From Mogibacterium sp. (GTDB lineage: Bacteria; Bacillota_A; Clostridia; Peptostreptococcales; Anaerovoracaceae), in contig JAFUGO010000133.1 in the NCBI GenBank assembly GCA_017469325.1, positions 1-8,915 of the forward strand: DNA of 8,915 bases. Direction: 5' to 3'. A program made the position numbers and the translations under genes. The notes beneath the pieces are model-generated. The model saw only the letters and a program-made list of their open reading frames with translations, had not been told where the DNA came from and did no database searches. Positions 1 through 6,318 of the stretch are shown one piece after another (position 1 is the stretch's first letter; every line of letters begins with the position of its first letter).

Positions 1-87
1 TACGCTGCTGAGGGCAGACCGCTTACGGGACTGGTACCGAAGGGAGTAGAGGATTACATAATTGAACACAAATTATACAAACAGTGA
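1..87 (+). CDS. nadD: Nicotinate-nucleotide adenylyltransferase, C-terminal end (partial)
   Basis: Only the last 28 codons are in the window, in frame 1, ending at TGA 85-87. NadD adenylates nicotinate mononucleotide to deamido-NAD in cytosolic NAD synthesis. What is seen is a tail reading LVPKGVEDYIIEHKLY. This fits the closing helix typical of Firmicute NadD proteins, where a VP-x-x-V-x-x-YI pattern precedes a final LY. The call is supported more by position than by residues: nadD lies directly upstream of yqeK and rsfS in many Firmicutes. The 3' end overlaps the proposed yqeK start by 26 bases, which suggests translational coupling. The catalytic nucleotidyltransferase motifs lie outside the window, so the activity cannot be judged here. 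Confidence 0.8.
   Translation, partial: YAAEGRPLTGLVPKGVEDYIIEHKLYKQ
48..52 (+). promoter_or_regulatory. Ribosome binding site supporting the TTG start of yqeK
   Basis: AGAGG lies 9 bases before the TTG at 62, inside the nadD coding end. It is the best Shine-Dalgarno-like stretch near this start. The next in-frame ATG (116) would leave only about 8 residues before the first family-conserved Arg-Tyr pair, so TTG is preferred, but the choice is not certain. Confidence 0.45.
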
Positions 88-502
88 CGCTTCGCTTTCC
101 CGGCTCGAAGACTTCATGAGGGAGAACCTCAAGGAAAGCAGATACGGACATTCACTGAGAGTCGAAGAGATGGCCGTCAGACTGGCAGAGATCTACGGCC
201 TCGATACCGGAAAAGCCGCTTTTGCAGGCAGGTATCACGACATAGCGAAGAACTTCGACGAAGACAGGATGGATGCGTGTATCAGAAAATACGGGCTTCC
301 GGATGAGCTTCTTGGCAACAACGCGCTTGCTCACTCTAAGGTAGGGGCGGCGATACTTGAACACGAATTCGGAGTTACCGACGAAGAGATCCTGAACGGC
401 GTCCGGTATCACACGACGGGACGCGCCGGGATGTCCGCTTTCGAAGTAACGATACTTACCGCGGATGTCGTCGAAGACGGAAGGACATACTCCGTCCTTT
501 AG
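62..502 (+). CDS. yqeK: HD-domain Ap4A hydrolase YqeK, interrupted by an in-frame TAG
   Basis: YqeK-family HD proteins hydrolyse diadenosine tetraphosphate symmetrically to ADP in the cytosol. The metal-binding HD pattern is visible: His30 (YGHS), His59-Asp60 (YHDIAK), His91 (AHSK), His117 (RYHTTG) and Asp135 (TADVVE). All expected ligands therefore lie upstream of the stop. The TAG at 500-502 gives 146 residues, against roughly 185-200 usual for the family. The same frame continues past it for 54 codons of recognisable YqeK C-terminus, so this is a single in-frame nonsense codon and not a frameshift. The TTG start overlaps the end of nadD. It sits between nadD and rsfS, the usual Firmicute order. 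The truncated form could keep the metal site but would lose the last helices, and may be unstable or inactive. A sequencing error, a true mutation or recoding are all possible. Confidence 0.88.
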   Translation: MNTNYTNSDASLSRLEDFMRENLKESRYGHSLRVEEMAVRLAEIYGLDTGKAAFAGRYHDIAKNFDEDRMDACIRKYGLPDELLGNNALAHSKVGAAILEHEFGVTDEEILNGVRYHTTGRAGMSAFEVTILTADVVEDGRTYSVL

Positions 503-667
503 TACTATCATCAGCTGGCTTACATGGACCTTTACCGCTGCTGTATGGAGATACTCGAATATACGATAAATGATCTGAAATCGAAGGGGAGACCCATCCA
601 CCACGATACGCTTGAAGCATACGAAGATATAAGGGACAGGATAGAAAAACAAAAGGAGAAAAAATGA
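503..667 (+). pseudogene. yqeK: Remainder of yqeK beyond the in-frame TAG
   Basis: This is the same frame as the upstream yqeK portion, read on to TGA 665-667. It encodes 54 residues including GRPIHHDTLEAY, which matches the conserved C-terminal YqeK pattern (G-R-x-I-H-x-D-T-x-E-A). The spacing from the upstream ADVVEDGR motif to LAYMDL also fits the family without insertion or deletion. The segment has no convincing start of its own: an in-frame ATG at 524 has no good ribosome binding site and would give only a helix fragment. With the TAG read as a sense codon, the whole protein would be 201 residues, close to family length. The terminal TGA overlaps the rsfS start as ATGA. Confidence 0.75.
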
Positions 668-1005
668 CAAGCAAAGAAATGGCGCAGGCCGTAGCTGACC
701 TGCTGAGCAGCAAGAAGGCGAGAGAAGTAGTCATGATAGACATAGCAGAGAAATCCTCTTTCTCGGACTACTTCGTAAACGCGACAGCAGGCTCTGAGAG
801 ACAGCTCGGAACACTTGCTGATGAAGTTGCTGACAAATTCGCTGAGATCGGAGTCGATCCCAAGAGCAAAGACGGCAGACCTGATACAGGATGGATACTT
901 GTTGACGGTGGTGACGTTATTGTAAATCTGTTTACCGAAGAGACAAGACAGAAATACACGCTCGAACGCATCTGGAACGACTGCGAGATGATACTGGTAG
1001 ATTGA
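664..1005 (+). CDS. rsfS: Ribosomal silencing factor RsfS
   Basis: RsfS (YqeL/YbeB/Iojap family) binds ribosomal protein uL14 on the 50S subunit and blocks joining to 30S when nutrients are short. The 113-residue length is normal. Family features are visible in order: an N-terminal helix, VVMIDI, the core [14 protein letters not shown] (residues about 34-47), [15 protein letters not shown] (about 76-90) and the closing YTLERIW. Two positions look slightly atypical: the family often has His where this protein has Asn in VIVNLF, and the usual FV-I-A-T/S stretch reads FVNATA. The ATG overlaps the yqeK stop as ATGA and is preceded by AGGAG with 5 bases of spacing, so translation is probably coupled to yqeK. 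An amber codon in yqeK could therefore also lower RsfS output. leuS begins 16 bases downstream. Confidence 0.93.
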   Translation: MTSKEMAQAVADLLSSKKAREVVMIDIAEKSSFSDYFVNATAGSERQLGTLADEVADKFAEIGVDPKSKDGRPDTGWILVDGGDVIVNLFTEETRQKYTLERIWNDCEMILVD

Positions 1006-1010
1006 CATTA

Positions 1011-1015
1011 AGGAG
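1011..1015 (+). promoter_or_regulatory. Ribosome binding site of leuS
   Basis: AGGAG sits 6 bases before the leuS ATG, in the 16-base gap after rsfS. It fixes the start at 1022. The gap is far too short for a T-box leader. Confidence 0.7.
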
Positions 1016-1021
1016 TTTTCA

Positions 1022-3520
1022 ATGAGAGACAGATACGATTTTAAAGAAATCGAAGCTAAGTGGCAGAAGATCTGGGCTGACGAAGAAGCCTTCAAGACCA
1101 CAGAAGATGAGAACAAGGAGAAGTATTACGTTCTCGAGATGTTCCCGTATCCTTCGGGCAAGCTTCACATGGGCCATGTAAGAAACTATTCGATAGGAGA
1201 TGTCATCGCCAGATATAAGAAGATGGCAGGCTTCAACGTTCTCCATCCGATGGGCTGGGATTCGTTCGGACTTCCGGCAGAGAACGCCGCTATAAAGAAC
1301 GGCATCCATCCTTTCACATGGACGAACGACAACATGAACGACATGAGAGAACAGCTCAAGTCTCTCGGCCTCAGCTATGACTGGGACAGAGAAGTCGCCA
1401 CATGCAAGCCTGATTATTACAGATGGATGCAGTGGATCTTCATCCAGTTCTATAAAAAAGGCCTGGCTTACAAGAAAGAAAACCCCGTAAACTGGTGCCC
1501 TAGCTGCCAGACCGTACTTGCCAATGAGCAGGTAGTGGAAGGCTGCTGCGAAAGATGCCACACACCTGTTACCAAGAAGCATCTCAGCCAGTGGTATCTC
1601 AAGATCACCGATTACGCTGACAGGCTCCTCGACGATCTCGACAGGATGCCGGGATGGCCTGACAAGGTAAAATCCATGCAGCGCAACTGGATCGGCCGTT
1701 CGGAGGGTGCCGAAGTCAAATTCGCCATCGACGGTTTCGACAAGGAGATGATCGTTTATACGACACGTCCGGACACACTTTACGGCGTAACATACATGGT
1801 ACTCTCGCCGGAGCATCCTTATGTTGCCGAGCTCACAAAGGGCACTGAGTATGAGCCTGCCGTTAGCAAATATGTCGATGAATGCGCTCACAAGTCAGAG
1901 CTCGAAAGAACGTCTCTCACAAAGGAAAAGACAGGGGAGTTTATCGGTCATTACGCGATAAACCCGGTAAACGGCAAGAAGGTCCCGATCTATATTTCAG
2001 ACTATGTAATGATGGACTACGGAACAGGTGCGATCATGGCCGTACCTGCCCACGACCAGAGAGACTTTGAATTCGCAAAGAAATTCGGTCTCGATATAAT
2101 CCCTGTAGTTGATGTACCTGATGTTGATCTCAACAACCTTCAGGAGGCTGCTGCCGCAGAGGGCACAATGATCAACTCCGGCGACTACAACGGGATGAAC
2201 AACAAGGAAGCGATCGCAAAGATCACAGAAGATCTTGAAGCTAAAGGTCTCGGTAAAAAGACTGTAAATTACAAGCTCAGAGACTGGCTCATCAGCCGTC
2301 AGAGATACTGGGGAACACCTATCCCTATGATCCACTGCGACAAGTGCGGATGGGTTCCTGAAGATGAGAGCAATCTGCCTGTTCTCCTGCCTACAGACGT
2401 AGAATTCACAGGCAAGGGAGATTCTCCGCTGACGACCTCAAAGACATTCAGACAGTGCAAATGCCCTGTATGCGGAGGAGAGGCAAGCAGAGAGATAGAC
2501 ACGATGGATACATTCCTTGATTCTTCGTGGTACTTCCTCAGATACTGCGATGCAAAGAATGACAAGGCCGTGTTCGATCCTAAGAAGGTCAACTACTGGA
2601 TGAGCGTCGACCAGTACATCGGCGGTGTAGAGCATGCTATCCTGCACCTCATGTACGCGAGATTCTTCCAGATGGTCATGCACGACCTCGGTCTCTGCGA
2701 CGCAGAGGAGCCGTTCGATAACCTGCTCACTCAGGGTATGGTAATAAAGGGATACACCGATAAGGACGGCAACTATATCAAGGCAAAGATGAGCAAATCG
2801 CTCGGAAACGTAGTCAGCCCTCAGGAGATCCAGGCAAGATTCGGATCGGATACCGCAAGGCTCTTCATACTCTTCGCTGCTCCGCCTGAAAAGGAACTCG
2901 ACTGGAGCGATGAGGGAGTTGAGGGAAGCTACAGGTTCCTTAACCGTGTATACAGACTCGTCTATGAATACATAGACAGCATAAGAGGTGATGCAAAAGA
3001 ATTCGGCGAAGTGAAGGCTGTTTCGGAAGCCGACAAATCGCTCAACTTCATGCTCAACTCGACAATCAAGAAAGTAACAGAGGACGCCGGCGGAAGGTTC
3101 AACTTCAATACAGCTATCGCGTCCATAATGGAGCTCGTGAACGAGATGTACAAGTACAAGAACGGAGAGATCAATCTGCCGCTCTTCAACAAGGCAGTCG
3201 AGACTCTGCTCGTACTTCTGAACCCGTTCTCGCCGCATATCACGGAAGAGCTCTGGAGCCAGCTCGGACACGAAGAAAGACTTTATAACAAAGAATGGCC
3301 TTCATTCGATGAGTCGGCTCTCGTTAAAGACGAAGTAGAAATAATTGTACAGATAAACGGCAGACTGAAGGATAAACTTCTGATGCCTAACGATTCAGAT
3401 AAGGAGGTAGTGGAAGAAGCCGCAAGAGCTTCAGAGAAATTCGCAGAAGCTACAGCCGGACACGAAGTAGTCAAGGTGATTTTCGTACCAAACAAGATCA
3501 TCAACTTCGTTGTCAAGTAA
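1022..3520 (+). CDS. leuS: Leucyl-tRNA synthetase
   Basis: This is a class I synthetase that activates leucine with ATP and loads it onto tRNA-Leu in the cytosol. The 832 residues are slightly more than the roughly 800 common in Bacillus. Visible features in order are the HIGH-type motif HMGH at residues 49-52 and a zinc-binding pair CxxC/CxxC at Cys159/162 and Cys176/179. The CP1 editing domain follows, with TTRPDT at 247-252 and [12 protein letters not shown] at 334-345; its closing Asp345 is the residue that contacts the leucine amino group in editing. A second CxxC pair lies at Cys439/442 and Cys481/484. Then come DSSWYFLRY and KMSKS at 589-593, followed by the anticodon-binding helices and the C-terminal domain ending in IINFVVK. 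Nothing is truncated. It is embedded between rsfS and the RNase J gene with no leader of its own, so any leucine-responsive T-box control would have to act from far upstream. Confidence 0.98.
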   Translation: MRDRYDFKEIEAKWQKIWADEEAFKTTEDENKEKYYVLEMFPYPSGKLHMGHVRNYSIGDVIARYKKMAGFNVLHPMGWDSFGLPAENAAIKNGIHPFTWTNDNMNDMREQLKSLGLSYDWDREVATCKPDYYRWMQWIFIQFYKKGLAYKKENPVNWCPSCQTVLANEQVVEGCCERCHTPVTKKHLSQWYLKITDYADRLLDDLDRMPGWPDKVKSMQRNWIGRSEGAEVKFAIDGFDKEMIVYTTRPDTLYGVTYMVLSPEHPYVAELTKGTEYEPAVSKYVDECAHKSELERTSLTKEKTGEFIGHYAINPVNGKKVPIYISDYVMMDYGTGAIMAVPAHDQRDFEFAKKFGLDIIPVVDVPDVDLNNLQEAAAAEGTMINSGDYNGMNNKEAIAKITEDLEAKGLGKKTVNYKLRDWLISRQRYWGTPIPMIHCDKCGWVPEDESNLPVLLPTDVEFTGKGDSPLTTSKTFRQCKCPVCGGEASREIDTMDTFLDSSWYFLRYCDAKNDKAVFDPKKVNYWMSVDQYIGGVEHAILHLMYARFFQMVMHDLGLCDAEEPFDNLLTQGMVIKGYTDKDGNYIKAKMSKSLGNVVSPQEIQARFGSDTARLFILFAAPPEKELDWSDEGVEGSYRFLNRVYRLVYEYIDSIRGDAKEFGEVKAVSEADKSLNFMLNSTIKKVTEDAGGRFNFNTAIASIMELVNEMYKYKNGEINLPLFNKAVETLLVLLNPFSPHITEELWSQLGHEERLYNKEWPSFDESALVKDEVEIIVQINGRLKDKLLMPNDSDKEVVEEAARASEKFAEATAGHEVVKVIFVPNKIINFVVK

Positions 3521-3532
3521 AGCGGCTTCGCT
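3521..3532 (+). other. Small GC-rich hairpin between leuS and the RNase J gene
   Basis: AGCG-GCTT-CGCT can form a 4-bp stem with a 4-base loop. It fills most of the 15-base gap and ends 3 bases before the RNase J ATG, where a Shine-Dalgarno site would normally lie. It is too short and lacks a T-run, so it is not a terminator. Whether it forms or affects translation is unknown. Confidence 0.3.
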
Positions 3533-3535
3533 ATT

Positions 3536-5362
3536 ATGGCAAACGATAAGAAAAAACAGCTGAAACCAAGAAGAAACGTAAAAAGAACAGTAAAGCCTAA
3601 AAGAAAAGCCGCTGCAGTCAGCACAAAGAAAGCAGTGCAGGCAACGATCAGAAAGAAAGCGGCAAAGAAACCGGCAGTTTCAGCTAAAAGGAAAAACAAT
3701 AATACAAAGACTCCGTTCAGGATAATACCTCTGGGCGGAATGAAAGAAATAGGCAAAAACTGCACTCTGATCGAGTGCAACGATGAGATACTCATTATCG
3801 ACTGCGGTTTCGCATTCCCCGAATATGAGATGTTCGGAATAGACGTAGTCATCCCGGATTTCACATATATCAAGGAGAACTGTGATAAGGTAAAAGGACT
3901 CGTAATCACTCACGGTCATGAGGACCATATCGGAGCCATCCCGTACCTCCTCCAGGAGGTTTCGGTCCCGGTATATGCCTCACCGCTGGCCATGGGTCTC
4001 ATCGACCACAAGCTCGAAGAAAACTTTCTGACAGCAGAGACACATGTTATAAAAGCGGGCGATGTCTTCGATATCGGAAGCTTCAGAGTTGAAGCCATAC
4101 AGACAAATCACAGCATCGCAGACTCGCTGGCGTACTCGATAAAGTTCCCGGGCGGGCACGTATTCCATACGGGAGACTTCAAGATCGACTACTCGCCGCT
4201 CGACGGCAAGGTCATCGACCTCAGACGCTTCGCGCAGCTGGGTGATGAGGGAGTGGACGTTCTGCTCTGCGACAGCACGAATGTCATGAGAAACGGTTTC
4301 ACACCGTCGGAAGCAGTCGTCAGAAGGTCCATCGACGAGATATTCGACAATACCGAAAGGCGTATAATAATCGCGACATTCGCCTCGAACGTCCACAGGA
4401 TAAAGTACTTCATCGAAGCTTCGATGAAGCACCACAGGCGCATCGCGGTATCGGGAAGGTCAATGGAGAACGTTCTGGCTCTTTCCAAGAGACTGGGATA
4501 CCTTGATGATATCCCGGAGTCGGTATTCGTAGATGTGAATGAGGCAAAGAATCTCGCAGACCGCAATATAACGATCATCACGACGGGAAGCCAGGGAGAG
4601 CCTATGAGCGCTCTTACCAGGATGGCCTATGACAATCACAAGTCAGTAAAGCTCAAGAAGAACGATGTCGTCGTATTCTCGTCTTCGCCTATACCGGGCA
4701 ACGAGAAGGTGATATCGCAGATAGTCAACAGGCTTTACGAAAAGGAAGTCTCGGTCGTTCTCGCTTCGGCAATGGACGTACACGTATCGGGGCACGCTTC
4801 TTCGGAAGAGCTCAAGCTCATACACACACTTCTCAGGCCGAAGTTCTTCGTACCGGCTCACGGCGAATACAGACACCTTGCAGAACACGCAAAACTCTCG
4901 AATTCGCTCGGACAGCCTAAGGACAGGATCTTCATCATGGCCAACGGCGACGCGCTCGAGGTAGAAGGGAATACGGCTTCTGTCAAAAGGGACTTCACTT
5001 CCGGCGAGGATGTGATGGTCGACGGATACGGGATCGGAGATGTAGGCAGCGTAGTGCTGAAAGACCGAAAGACTCTTTCACAGTCGGGTCTCATTACCAT
5101 ATCGGTAGCTCTCGATCAGGCGACGGGTTCTCTTATGGCAGAGCCTAAGCTGAACACGAGAGGATTCGTCTTCGTTGAAGAGCATATGGATCTGATCAAC
5201 GAGCTGATAAACGTGGTCTATAATACTATAGGCAGAAGCGCTTCGAAGGGCGCGCTCGATGAGGCTTCTCTCGCAAGAGCGATAAAGTCCGACATGAAGA
5301 CCTATATCTACAAGACCACAAAGAGAAGCCCTATGATAATTCCGGTAATTCTATACGTTTAG
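3536..5362 (+). CDS. rnj: Ribonuclease J with a basic N-terminal extension
   Basis: RNase J is a metallo-beta-lactamase/beta-CASP enzyme that combines 5'-3' exonuclease and endonuclease activity in mRNA decay and rRNA maturation. The protein has 608 residues against about 555 in B. subtilis. The surplus is an N-terminal tail of about 58 residues with 23 Lys/Arg and a single acidic residue, before the family start at about FRIIPLGGMKEIGKN. Catalytic features are the motif H126-G-H128-E-D130-H131, His192, the HTGDFKID block with Asp214, the beta-CASP region from about residue 240, HVSGHAS at 416-422, and PAHGEYRHL with His442. The C-terminus closes with the typical PMIIPVI pattern. The ATG at 3536 lacks a clear Shine-Dalgarno site. 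A GTG at codon 34 (3635) is a weaker alternative, and any later start would cut into the fold. Its TAG stop overlaps the next gene's ribosome binding site. Numbered J1/J2 status cannot be decided from this. Confidence 0.95.
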   Translation: MANDKKKQLKPRRNVKRTVKPKRKAAAVSTKKAVQATIRKKAAKKPAVSAKRKNNNTKTPFRIIPLGGMKEIGKNCTLIECNDEILIIDCGFAFPEYEMFGIDVVIPDFTYIKENCDKVKGLVITHGHEDHIGAIPYLLQEVSVPVYASPLAMGLIDHKLEENFLTAETHVIKAGDVFDIGSFRVEAIQTNHSIADSLAYSIKFPGGHVFHTGDFKIDYSPLDGKVIDLRRFAQLGDEGVDVLLCDSTNVMRNGFTPSEAVVRRSIDEIFDNTERRIIIATFASNVHRIKYFIEASMKHHRRIAVSGRSMENVLALSKRLGYLDDIPESVFVDVNEAKNLADRNITIITTGSQGEPMSALTRMAYDNHKSVKLKKNDVVVFSSSPIPGNEKVISQIVNRLYEKEVSVVLASAMDVHVSGHASSEELKLIHTLLRPKFFVPAHGEYRHLAEHAKLSNSLGQPKDRIFIMANGDALEVEGNTASVKRDFTSGEDVMVDGYGIGDVGSVVLKDRKTLSQSGLITISVALDQATGSLMAEPKLNTRGFVFVEEHMDLINELINVVYNTIGRSASKGALDEASLARAIKSDMKTYIYKTTKRSPMIIPVILYV

Positions 5363-5366
5363 GAGG
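5361..5366 (+). promoter_or_regulatory. Strong ribosome binding site of the YlbF-family gene
   Basis: A full AGGAGG lies 8 bases before the ATG and shares two bases with the RNase J stop codon (TAG 5360-5362). This indicates tight translational linkage of the two genes. Confidence 0.75.
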
Positions 5367-5374
5367 ATACAGCA

Positions 5375-5704
5375 ATGAATGTTTATGATGAGGCTCACAG
5401 CCTGGCAAAGGCTATCAAAGAGTCCAATGAATTCAAGGAGTTCGACAAGATGAGAGTCGCTGTCGACAACGACAAGGAGACCGCTGACATGCTCAAGGAA
5501 CTCCAGGATCTTCAGATGCAGCTCCAGGCTGCACAGCTTGCAGGCAAACAGCCTGAGGCTGATGTCGCATCCCGTTTCCAGAGCCTGAGCACCATGATCG
5601 CCACAAAGCCACTCGCTGCACAGTATCTGCAGGCGCAGGGAGCTTTCATGATCATGATGAATGATGTCTTCGGCATCATCGGCGATGCAATTGGGATCCA
5701 GTAA
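5375..5704 (+). CDS. YlbF/YmcA/YheA-family small helical protein
   Basis: The 109-residue protein is predicted to be almost wholly alpha-helical and cytosolic, with no signal peptide or membrane segment. The start NVYDEAHSLAKAIKESNEFK and the mid-portion LKELQDLQMQLQAAQLAGKQ resemble the YheA (UPF0342) branch of the YlbF/YmcA superfamily in length and pattern: a Y-D-x-A opening followed by heptad-like helices. Family knowledge: in B. subtilis, YlbF and YmcA form a complex with YaaT that assists RNase Y in mRNA processing; YheA itself is poorly understood. Lying 12 bases behind an RNase J gene, an RNA-decay role is an attractive inference, but nothing in the protein itself proves it. The C-terminus is rich in Met and Ile (FMIMMNDVFGIIGDAIG), which may be a dimer interface. 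Confidence 0.82.
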   Translation: MNVYDEAHSLAKAIKESNEFKEFDKMRVAVDNDKETADMLKELQDLQMQLQAAQLAGKQPEADVASRFQSLSTMIATKPLAAQYLQAQGAFMIMMNDVFGIIGDAIGIQ

Positions 5705-5735
5705 AACAGTTCATAATTAGTTAATTCACATAGAT

Positions 5736-5741
5736 AAGGAG
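5736..5741 (+). promoter_or_regulatory. Ribosome binding site of efp
   Basis: AAGGAG lies 8 bases before the efp ATG, in the 45-base AT-rich gap that follows the YlbF-family gene. This is the only gap in the window large enough for a promoter. I see no convincing -35/-10 pair in it and no terminator hairpin. Confidence 0.7.
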
Positions 5742-5749
5742 AAAAACCA

Positions 5750-6310
5750 ATGGTATATGCAAGTGACTTCAGAAAAGGTATCACTTTTGAGATGAACGGC
5801 GAGCCGCATGTAGTGCTTGACTTCCAGCATGTAAAGCCGGGCAAGGGAGCTGCTTTCGTACGTACAAAGTACAGAAACATCCTGACAGGAGCAACCCGCG
5901 AGGAAGCTTTCAACCCTAACGACAAGTTCCCTAAGGCTCACATCGAGACAAAGCAGATGCAGTATCTCTACAACGACGGAGAGCTGTACTATTTCATGGA
6001 TACCGACACATATGACCAGGTTCCTCTCGCAGCAGATCTCGTACAGGAAGCTGTAAAGTACATCCGCGAGAACGACATGGCCACAGTAAAGTTCTACAAA
6101 GAAGCTGCATTCGACGTAGAAGCTCCTAACTTTGTAGACCTCGAAGTCATCGAAACAGAGCCGGGCGTTAAGGGCGACACAGCTACAAACGTAACAAAGG
6201 CCGCAACAGTAGAGACAGGCGCTGTCATCCAGGTCCCTATCTTCATCAACGAAGGTGAGAGGATCCAGATCGATACAAGATCCGGCGAATATCTCGGAAG
6301 ATCCAAATAG
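5750..6310 (+). CDS. efp: Elongation factor P
   Basis: EF-P binds between the ribosomal P and E sites and rescues ribosomes stalled on consecutive prolines. The 186 residues cover all three beta-barrel domains. Domain I has the loop KPGKGAAF, with Lys32 at the tip that reaches the peptidyl-transferase centre. The middle OB domain includes the TYDQVPL region. The C-terminal OB domain carries the EF-P pattern [18 protein letters not shown] and ends GEYLGRSK. Lys32 matches the modified lysine of B. subtilis EF-P, which carries 5-aminopentanol. No modification enzyme is encoded here, so the modification state is unknown. The gene lies between the YlbF-family gene and mltG. Its TAG stop overlaps the Shine-Dalgarno site of mltG. 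Confidence 0.98.
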   Translation: MVYASDFRKGITFEMNGEPHVVLDFQHVKPGKGAAFVRTKYRNILTGATREEAFNPNDKFPKAHIETKQMQYLYNDGELYYFMDTDTYDQVPLAADLVQEAVKYIRENDMATVKFYKEAAFDVEAPNFVDLEVIETEPGVKGDTATNVTKAATVETGAVIQVPIFINEGERIQIDTRSGEYLGRSK

Positions 6311-6313
6311 GAG
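6309..6313 (+). promoter_or_regulatory. Ribosome binding site supporting the TTG start of mltG
   Basis: AGGAG begins within the efp TAG codon and ends 5 bases before TTG 6319. It supports TTG as the start, which keeps a short basic segment (KRFRR) ahead of the membrane helix, as expected for an N-in anchor. Confidence 0.65.
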
Positions 6314-6318
6314 AACCA

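Noticed and set aside
1019..1891. 290-codon open frame on the - strand within leuS
   Set aside because: It lies wholly opposite leuS, has no family resemblance I can see, and is explained by codon bias of leuS. The same applies to the - strand frame at 2438-3271.
3545..3556. A-rich run near the RNase J start as a possible slippery frameshift site
   Set aside because: The run is not phased as an X-XXY-YYZ heptamer, there is no downstream structure, and the zero frame encodes the full protein.
3635..3637. GTG as an alternative RNase J start that would halve the basic tail
   Set aside because: No Shine-Dalgarno site precedes it. The upstream frame from ATG 3536 is open and closely follows leuS, so ATG is kept, with some doubt.
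3283..3909. 208-codon hydrophobic open frame on the - strand across the leuS/RNase J junction
   Set aside because: Its Leu/Phe-rich look is the complement of the Lys-rich AAG/AAA codons of the RNase J tail; it is not a membrane protein gene.
5715..5726. Palindromic AATTAGTTAATT in the gap before efp, a possible operator or promoter part
   Set aside because: An AT-rich dyad of this size is common by chance, the 2-base spacing does not allow a hairpin, and no convincing -35/-10 pair accompanies it.
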